Below are positions 57,001 through 64,000 of a stretch of 64,000 bases of DNA, piece by piece. The DNA is taken from contig CP136063.1 in the NCBI GenBank assembly GCA_032622095.1, forward strand, positions 283,085,426-283,149,425, given 5' to 3'. The position numbers were made by a program, and so were the translations under genes. The stretch is from Siphonodentalium dalli. Lineage: Eukaryota > Mollusca > Scaphopoda > Gadilida > Siphonodentaliidae. Numbering within the stretch: position 1 is the first letter of the stretch; each line of letters opens with the position of its first letter. The notes beneath the pieces are model-generated. The model was given only the letters and a program-made list of their open reading frames with translations. It was not told the origin of the DNA and ran no database searches.

Positions 57001-57373
57001 TAGACCATGTGTCATATCATATTTTTTAATAGACCATTGTCATATCACATTCTTTAATAGACCATTGTCATATCACATTCTTTTATAGACCATTTGTCAT
57101 ATCACATTCTTTAATAGACCATTTGTCATATCACATTCTTTAATTGACCATTTGTCATACCACATTCTTTAATAGACCATTTGTCATATCACATTCTTTA
57201 ATAGACCATTTGTCATACCACATTCTTTAATAGACCATTTGTCATATCACATTCTTTAATAGACCATTTGTCATATCACATTCTTTAATTGACCATTTGT
57301 CATACCACATTCTTTAATAGACCATTTGTCATATCACATTCTTTAATAGACCATTTGTCATATCACATTCTTT
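56996..57373 (+). repeat. 29 bp minisatellite, expanded (unit 5)
   Basis: About thirteen copies; an internal block of five units (starting at the TAATTGACC variant series) is repeated, adding 145 bases. Confidence 0.85.
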
Positions 57374-58031
57374 CGGTCTGTAAGCAGATGTGTGGGCGCC
57401 TTATTCAAATTCGGAATTCATCCATGATCGACGAACTTCAAGGTCATCTTCCATCGAAAAAGTATATAAAAAATCATAAATACATACAGGAGGATTCTTT
57501 ATATGGGCAGATGTGTGGTAGTACCGTATATATATATATTTTTTTCTTATTATGATTGTATGTTTAAATGTTATAAGATAAGGGGGGGGGGGGAGGGGGG
57601 GCTTGGGACCGTTCAAATTATTCCATCAGTTTGTTACTTTGGAGGCAATTTTATGGTTAGATTTCGATTGTGAATTCAGACAGAATTGTAATTGAAATTA
57701 GGCAACACGTGCTTCTTGAATTTTTAAAACATTTGTTTTTTTACACATAAATAGCCTTCGTCCATATGAGTAGAGCACATACCTAAAAATTGAATTAAGA
57801 AAAAAGTGAATTATGTTTCTATATTTATAAAACGGCTTGCTTTATAGAAAACAGACTTCTTTTTCATGTGAGAAGAGCTATGTCGTCTGCATCTAAACTA
57901 TCTACGCCCTTTGCATCTAAGCCATCTTTCAATCTAAGAACAAACTGGCCGATTTACATAATTTTGACTTTTTATTACACACCCATCCTACGCATAAAAG
58001 AAATACGTCAGTGCCAACCCGTGTGGTAATT

Positions 58032-58205
58032 CCTCTTAAACGACAGCGTATCGAAACCGTCTCTGCCATTGAGGAATCTCGTTCCAGTCCTACATCACCT
58101 CGTCGTCCAGTCGCCATTCCTCTTAAACGACAGCGTATCGAAACCGTCTCTGCCATTGAGGAATCTCGTTCCAGTCCTACATCACCTCGTCGTCCAGTCG
58201 CCATT
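58032..58205 (+). pseudogene. Captured exon fragment (unit 6)
   Basis: Same two 87 bp repeats. Confidence 0.7.
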
Positions 58206-58219
58206 AGGAGTAGGCAAAT

Positions 58220-58951
58220 ATGCATCTAACACTGCAGTTAGGGCGGAATTGGGTAGCTATCCACATCGACGCTATTTGTAGAATGGCCGCATATGCTATT
58301 AAAATTTCTAATAATGTTGACAGTAACTTGATCAGAAATGCCATGATTGAACAACGTTCACCCGGCGTTCAGAAATCAATATTCAAAACGACGGCAGCAT
58401 TTGGGTTAAATATCACCGACGGCACACAAGTTGTCAAGAATCTTACTAACTTGAGACAGCAGTTACAATCCAACTATCATAACGACTTTATTTTTAATAT
58501 GAGCGATGAAGCATCTAAAACAGGGAGTAACAAACTACGGATGTATCGCATTTTCAAAACTACTTTTCAAATGGAACCTTACTTGCTCAATACCCAATAC
58601 AATGAAGACAAAATAGCATTCACGAGATTAAGAATAAGTAATCACGCCCTAGCGATAGAGCATGGTAGACATTACCAACCTCCGATACCCTTACCAGATA
58701 GAGTATGTACCTTTTGTTTCAATACAAAAAAGCAAATAGAGGACGATGTTCACTTCATTATGGATTGTCCTCTTTACGCGTCACTGAGATCGGAATTATT
58801 TTCCATAATGGGAAATAATTACATAAATTTCCAACTATTAGACAAAGAGTATCAATTCATAACTATTCTAGAAAACAGATGTCCTCGCATATGTGCGAAA
58901 ATCTGCAACATGGTTAAACAATTCTTCAAACTCCGAACAGAACAGTGTTAA
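58220..58951 (+). pseudogene. LINE C-terminal fragment (unit 6)
   Basis: Protein identical to the 32,696 copy. Confidence 0.75.
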
Positions 58952-59354
58952 ATCATTTCAGATTAATGAGCATAATAGATCTGAGAAACAAATCTTATTG
59001 AGATATACATTGATTATGGAATTACATGTATTGTGAATATTATAGGACAGTATGCTTGTACCCACATTGATACACCATTATAGGTAGTATGTGGTAGTAC
59101 CGTATATATATATTTTTTTTTCTTATTATGATTGTATGTTTAAATGTTATAAGATAGCATGCTTAATTTCACATGTATTGTTATAATATTGTTATAACCA
59201 GTATAATGTATTACACTGTATAGGGCAACCTACCCATGTGGGTGTTATTGCTATTACACATTATTATTATTATAACAAACTTATCACACTGTGAAACTAA
59301 AATAAAGTGATAAATATCAATCTCCCCATGGGTCTCCCGACAACCTCCATTCAA

Positions 59355-59791
59355 CCCTTTCAGTGCCACGAGCCGATCTGATCTGCCCTAATTTACGGTT
59401 TTAAAAACGGCCCTAAAAAATAATTTTAAAACAAATTAGTTTTTTTTAAAGATTTTTTTGGGTATGTATAAGCATGCTATAGCAAATTTAAAAACAAACT
59501 GGATAAAACCTTAGGGGCATGTTATAACTCAAAACTATCACCAAGTATTCATAATAATAATTTTTATGCCCATGAAAAACCTAAGATTCCCTGGCACTAA
59601 ACCTACAAAATAAGTCTGTTAAAGAATATAAGAAAAAATTATTAAAATTGTACAAAATTGTACAAAATAATAACAAATGATGAAAAATTGTTAGGCCAAT
59701 GCGTTCTCTTATATATGAGAGGCGACCTAAGAGAATGCATTGGAACAGGGTATATGGGTTGATACAAAAATCGGAGCTGGCACTTAAAGGG
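59355..59791. mobile_element. piggyBac-like MITE (unit 6)
   Basis: Same termini and flanks as 36,982-37,418. Confidence 0.55.
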
Positions 59792-60127
59792 TTAAAATCG
59801 GAATCCTTAGTTTCACCCTTATGTTTTTTTTATGTGCGATATTTATATGAAATGCGCAGTAATGATTTTACTCAAGCCCACGTATATTCAGACGCGTTCT
59901 GACAGCTTTGTTCGGTGCATAGATCTGTAGTTTTCTCTCGCTCTACAGGATTGTAATAGAATATATCACATTAAGGGTAACATTTTGATATATCTCAAGA
60001 GTACAAAGTCGTTGTAAATACGGACTGACTCGTGATAATACATACGAGAATTTGGAATGTTAATTTGTATTGACACGAAATATAAGTACATAATGAAAAA
60101 TCAAATTTTAAAAGAATACAGTCATGC

Positions 60128-60439
60128 ATGGGATTAAAGCAATATTGGGAGGCCATGGGCATTAGCCCAAACTTCAAAGGAATGGAATGGAACCCACAAC
60201 TAGACTCTGACTCACATGATGATGTTGATATAATAAGCATGAAGAAAGAACTCTCCAAGTCGTTATCGAGAATAATCCCAATACATTATATCAAGGAACA
60301 TTATGTGAAGAATATCAAACAATACCAAGTGAAGTTAAATGAGATCACTGATCGATGGGTGAGCTCAGGTAAAATACCTCACTATATTAAATATGACCCG
60401 CCATCAGGGACGTTTCCAGGCGTGTTTTGGTACCGGTAA
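60128..60439 (+). CDS. Unrecognised 103-codon frame (unit 6)
   Basis: Same as unit 4. Confidence 0.3.
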   Translation: MGLKQYWEAMGISPNFKGMEWNPQLDSDSHDDVDIISMKKELSKSLSRIIPIHYIKEHYVKNIKQYQVKLNEITDRWVSSGKIPHYIKYDPPSGTFPGVFWYR

Positions 60440-60814
60440 CCGGTATGGGCACCCAAACTAAAAGCGCCCAAAAAATTAAAATTAAAAAATTAAAAATTAA
60501 AAAAAAAATACTTTTGTTTTATTGAATAAAGTGTTCCTAACTCAGAAAAACTAAAACAGACTTACAATAAATCGTCAAATAAAGCATAAATTTGTCATTG
60601 TACGCATTTGTACGGCAATATTTTCGGTACGATCTTCAAACTTCGATCACGGAAACATTTTAAAGTGGGTCCCCCCCCCCTGGATTGGCAAACAGAATAG
60701 TTGGTATACCATTCAACTGAGCTCGGATTTGGGCGGAATTAAGATTATTTACCCCATTATATGTGCAGCTAGGAGGATATCCCCGGATTATAACAAGTAC
60801 ACATAAAATATAAA

Positions 60815-61393
60815 ATGATCTTCCGACAATATTTACTATTGCCGTATTGGCCTTCCGTAGTTATTTTTATCAATTTAGTCGATAGTCTCCCTTTTAAAAG
60901 TTTTGAAAGTCTTAGATTTGAAATGGGTCGCCCAAGAACAACTGGTGGTAGTCACAATAAAACGTCAGCTACCTATAATTCTAAGCGAACAGATAATGCC
61001 AAAAAATCAGAAGGACAGGCACAATGCATCAAAGATAATTTTAGGACTGCAAGTCATCCCGAAGCCCCGCCGATCGTTTCTGTAGATTGTAGTTCTGATT
61101 GTACAACAACCTCATCATCAACCTCCAGTGGTGCCACAACTTCGACTACTGTTGGTGCCGATGGTGACAATGAAACCGGTGCTGTGTCTAGTCATAACAA
61201 ACGACAAAGGCTTAATGCCAACGACGACACACCCGATTCAGAAAATTCATGCATGGATCAAGATGATCCTGACGGGAGAAAAGACAACAGACAAGCGAAA
61301 TGGGAAATACAATTCCCATTTCTATGTTTTTCGGTCGCGAAAATGTCATGGACATGCAAAATATGCACTGTTAGTAAAAATGTATCAAATTGA
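60815..61393 (+). CDS. 192-codon frame (unit 6)
   Basis: Protein identical to 44,001-44,579. Confidence 0.35.
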   Translation: MIFRQYLLLPYWPSVVIFINLVDSLPFKSFESLRFEMGRPRTTGGSHNKTSATYNSKRTDNAKKSEGQAQCIKDNFRTASHPEAPPIVSVDCSSDCTTTSSSTSSGATTSTTVGADGDNETGAVSSHNKRQRLNANDDTPDSENSCMDQDDPDGRKDNRQAKWEIQFPFLCFSVAKMSWTCKICTVSKNVSN

Positions 61394-61584
61394 CTTTCTA
61401 GCCAAGACATAAATAATGCTCCAGGAGGCCTCAGATTCACTCTCAGAGCACTGAAATTTGCTAAATTTCCAGGGGGAGGACCCCCGGACCCCCCTTATGC
61501 ACCCCCAACTCAGGCATGCGGCCTTCGGATATGCCTTTGGCATATCAAACAGGTGTTCCCAAAAAAAACCTGGAAACTTCACTG

Positions 61585-62304
61585 CCCGCCATATCAAATC
61601 CAGTCGTAATTCAGGATTTTTTTTACCCTGTGCCAATGCATTCTCTTATATATGCGAGTCGACAATAGGTCGCCTCGCATATATAAGAGAATGCATTGGC
61701 CTAACAATTTTTTACAATTTTAATAATTTTTTCTTGTATTCTTTAACAATTTTATAATTTCACCCATACAGAGACCCAGACAAACATGAGCAGACGACAC
61801 TCTTCTATATGCTTCTATATATGTGTGGGGGTCCCTGCAGGGTAATGGATGTTTTTTATTTTATGTCCTAAAAATTGTAAGAAACATTTATTTATAAAAA
61901 ATGATAAAAAATTGTTAGGCCAATGCATTCTCTTATATATGCGAGGCGACCTATGTTCGACTCGAATATATAAGAGAATGTATAAAGTCCAGATAAAGGG
62001 ACCAATTGTCATTAATATAAAATGATTTATTAGCTCATTCCATAGCTTTCGGCCATAGGCCTTCGTCAGTGGAAAACGATTAACACAGTAAAGTCTACAT
62101 GTTGCTCTGACATCAACTCATTCGTAAATTTACGAATGAGTTGATGTCAGAGCAACATGTAGACTTTACTGTGTTAATCGTTTTCCACTGACGAAGGCCT
62201 ATGGCCGAAAGCTATGGAATGAGCTAATAAATCATTTTATATAAGAGAATGCATTGGCACAGGGTAAAAAAATCCCGACTTACGACTGGATTTGATATGG
62301 CGGG
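61585..62304. mobile_element. Foldback element (unit 6)
   Basis: Copy of 39,213-39,932. Confidence 0.6.
62015..62242. repeat. 228 bp palindrome (unit 6)
   Basis: Perfect arms centred between 62,128 and 62,129. Confidence 0.95.
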
Positions 62305-62518
62305 TCACATATTATATATGAGTGGATCCTGCTGGATGCATCACGATAACATTTATTCATGACTCAAGTAAAGGAGGTGAGAACCATTCCTTCATGACTC
62401 AAGTAAAGGAGGTGAGAACCATTCCTTCTTTCCATGCACTGTTTATAAAAGCCTTGGAAAAGATATTAATGCTTTCCAAATAAATGTCAATCAAAATAGC
62501 CTACTATCATCAACCGGT

Positions 62519-62704
62519 GTGACAATTTTCATTGATGGATCAAGTCTTGGTAACCCTGGTCCCACAGGATGTGCAGCTGTATTTTATTTCACTTTGATTC
62601 TGGATGAACCTTTCATAATCAAAGAGAGCCTCTACAGAAACGGTTATAGTATTTTTGCTGAACTCAAAGCCTTTGAACTTTGTACAAAATTTCTCATTCT
62701 TTAA
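62519..62704 (+). pseudogene. Truncated RNase H domain (unit 6)
   Basis: Protein identical to the 40,147 copy. Confidence 0.7.
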
Positions 62705-62932
62705 TAGACCATGTGTCATATCATATTTTTTAATAGACCATTGTCATATCACATTCTTTAATAGACCATTGTCATATCACATTCTTTTATAGACCATTTG
62801 TCATATCACATTCTTTAATAGACCATTTGTCATATCACATTCTTTAATTGACCATTTGTCATACCACATTCTTTAATAGACCATTTGTCATATCACATTC
62901 TTTAATAGACCATTTGTCATATCACATTCTTT
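62700..62932 (+). repeat. 29 bp minisatellite (unit 6)
   Basis: Same copy number as unit 2. Confidence 0.85.
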
Positions 62933-63589
62933 CGGTCTGTAAGCAGATGTGTGGGCGCCTTATTCAAATTCGGAATTCATCCATGATCGACGAACTTCAA
63001 GGTCATCTTCCATCGAAAAAGTATATAAAAAATCATAAATACATACAGGAGGATTCTTTATATGGGCAGATGTGTGGTAGTACCGTATATATATATATTT
63101 TTTTCTTATTATGATTGTATGTTTAAATGTTATAAGATAAGGGGGGGGGGAGGGGGGGGCTTGGGACCGTTCAAATTATTCCATCAGTTTGTTACTTTGG
63201 AGGCAATTTTATGGTTAGATTTCGATTGTGAATTCAGACAGAATTGTAATTGAAATTAGGCAACACGTGCTTCTTGAATTTTTAAAACATTTGTTTTTTT
63301 ACACATAAATAGCCTTCGTCCATATGAGTAGAGCACATACCTAAAAATTGAATTAAGAAAAAAGTGAATTATGTTTCTATATTTATAAAACGGCTTGCTT
63401 TATAGAAAACAGACTTCTTTTTCATGTGAGAAGAGCTATGTCGTCTGCATCTAAACTATCTACGCCCTTTGCATCTAAGCCATCTTTCAATCTAAGAACA
63501 AACTGGCCGATTTACATAATTTTGACTTTTTATTACACACCCATCCTACGCATAAAAGAAATACGTCAGTGCCAACCCGTGTGGTAATT

Positions 63590-63763
63590 CCTCTTAAACG
63601 ACAGCGTATCGAAACCGTCTCTGCCATTGAGGAATCTCGTTCCAGTCCTACATCACCTCGTCGTCCAGTCGCCATTCCTCTTAAACGACAGCGTATCGAA
63701 ACCGTCTCTGCCATTGAGGAATCTCGTTCCAGTCCTACATCACCTCGTCGTCCAGTCGCCATT
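63590..63763 (+). pseudogene. Captured exon fragment (unit 7)
   Basis: Same two 87 bp repeats. Confidence 0.7.
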
Positions 63764-63777
63764 AGGAGTAGGCAAAT

Positions 63778-64000
63778 ATGCATCTAACACTGCAGTTAGG
63801 GCGGAATTGGGTAGCTATCCACATCGACGCTATTTGTAGAATGGCCGCATATGCTATTAAAATTTCTAATAATGTTGACAGTAACTTGATCAGAAATGCC
63901 ATGATTGAACAACGTTCACCCGGCGTTCAGAAATCAATATTCAAAACGACGGCAGCATTTGGGTTAAATATCACCGACGGCACACAAGTTGTCAAGAATC
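63778..64000 (+). pseudogene. LINE C-terminal fragment (unit 7, partial)
   Basis: The first 74 codons are identical to the 32,696 copy; the zinc-knuckle part lies beyond the window. Confidence 0.7.

Larger units (their letters stand above)
51886..57581. repeat. Array unit 5 (long, 5,696 bp)
   Basis: Longer because of the expanded minisatellite; also has a 10 bp deletion in the MITE region (TTGTACAAAA copy lost near 53,957). Confidence 0.9.
57582..63140. repeat. Array unit 6 (long, 5,559 bp)
   Basis: Same variants as unit 4; the minisatellite is back to about eight copies, so the unit 5 expansion was not passed on. Confidence 0.9.
63141..64000. repeat. Array unit 7 (cut by the window end)
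   Basis: Starts at poly-G; the intron and exon-repeat part is complete. Whether it is short or long cannot be seen. Confidence 0.9.

Noticed and set aside
1-64000. Bacterial, phage or viral origin of the window
   Set aside because: Introns, telomeric repeats, LINE and MITE signatures, and absence of operon-like genes argue for an animal genome.

Overview
The window looks like a subtelomeric or heterochromatic stretch of an animal genome. Spliced introns (GT..AG with polypyrimidine tracts), TTAGGG arrays, LINE and RNase H debris, piggyBac-like MITEs with TTAA duplications and long GGAC/AGAC microsatellites all point to a metazoan. The style of the short repeats suggests a marine invertebrate, possibly a mollusc, but that is an inference. 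There are no bacterial operons, rRNA genes or CRISPR arrays. Most open reading frames are chance frames in repeats.

Layout. (1) About 1-5,515: three tandem copies of a 1.85 kb satellite. It is built from a short motif of the form TATRYAAAACGG in both orientations, with TTAGGG and CCCTAA arrays facing each other in each unit. (2) About 5,270-17,860: a very large imperfect palindrome. Its arms are two diverged copies of one unknown gene, placed head to head around a roughly 0.9 kb spacer (12,397-13,314). The right copy (+ strand) gives a phase-consistent three-exon model, 13,608-16,273, encoding a 342-residue serine/arginine-rich protein with nuclear-localisation-like repeats, an AT-hook-like motif and a C2H2-like Cys/His cluster. 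The left copy (- strand) is longer, has lost the TATA box and is frame-broken. Its intron carries an unrelated 524 bp open exon-like segment (10,346-10,869). (3) About 17,590-22,520: a second satellite block. (4) About 22,250-32,507: a second copy of the palindrome (offset about 16.9-17.0 kb), whose right gene loses its last exon at 32,507.

(5) 32,059-64,000: a tandem array that starts inside a poly-G tract of that broken gene. Each unit is a chimera: intron of the palindrome gene, two exact 87 bp repeats of its first large exon, then the 3' end of a non-LTR retrotransposon. Two short units (about 1.58 kb) are followed by five long units (5.55-5.70 kb) and a partial one. The long units add a piggyBac-like MITE, an unrecognised 100/103-codon frame, a 192-codon frame that may be the start of a hAT-like transposase, a foldback element with a 228 bp near-perfect palindrome, a truncated RNase H domain and a 29 bp minisatellite. 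Short and long units differ by one copy of a 67 bp direct repeat plus the DNA between, so recombination between those repeats explains both.

How it fits together. The satellite core motif, a 15 bp minisatellite between the two gene promoters, and two motif copies inside the promoter of the intact gene are related sequences. This suggests that promoter-region DNA seeded or shared the subtelomeric satellite. Poly-G/poly-C tracts lie at or near the array junctions. Array copies are almost identical, which implies recent amplification or homogenisation. An assembly artefact must be excluded before biological weight is placed on copy number.
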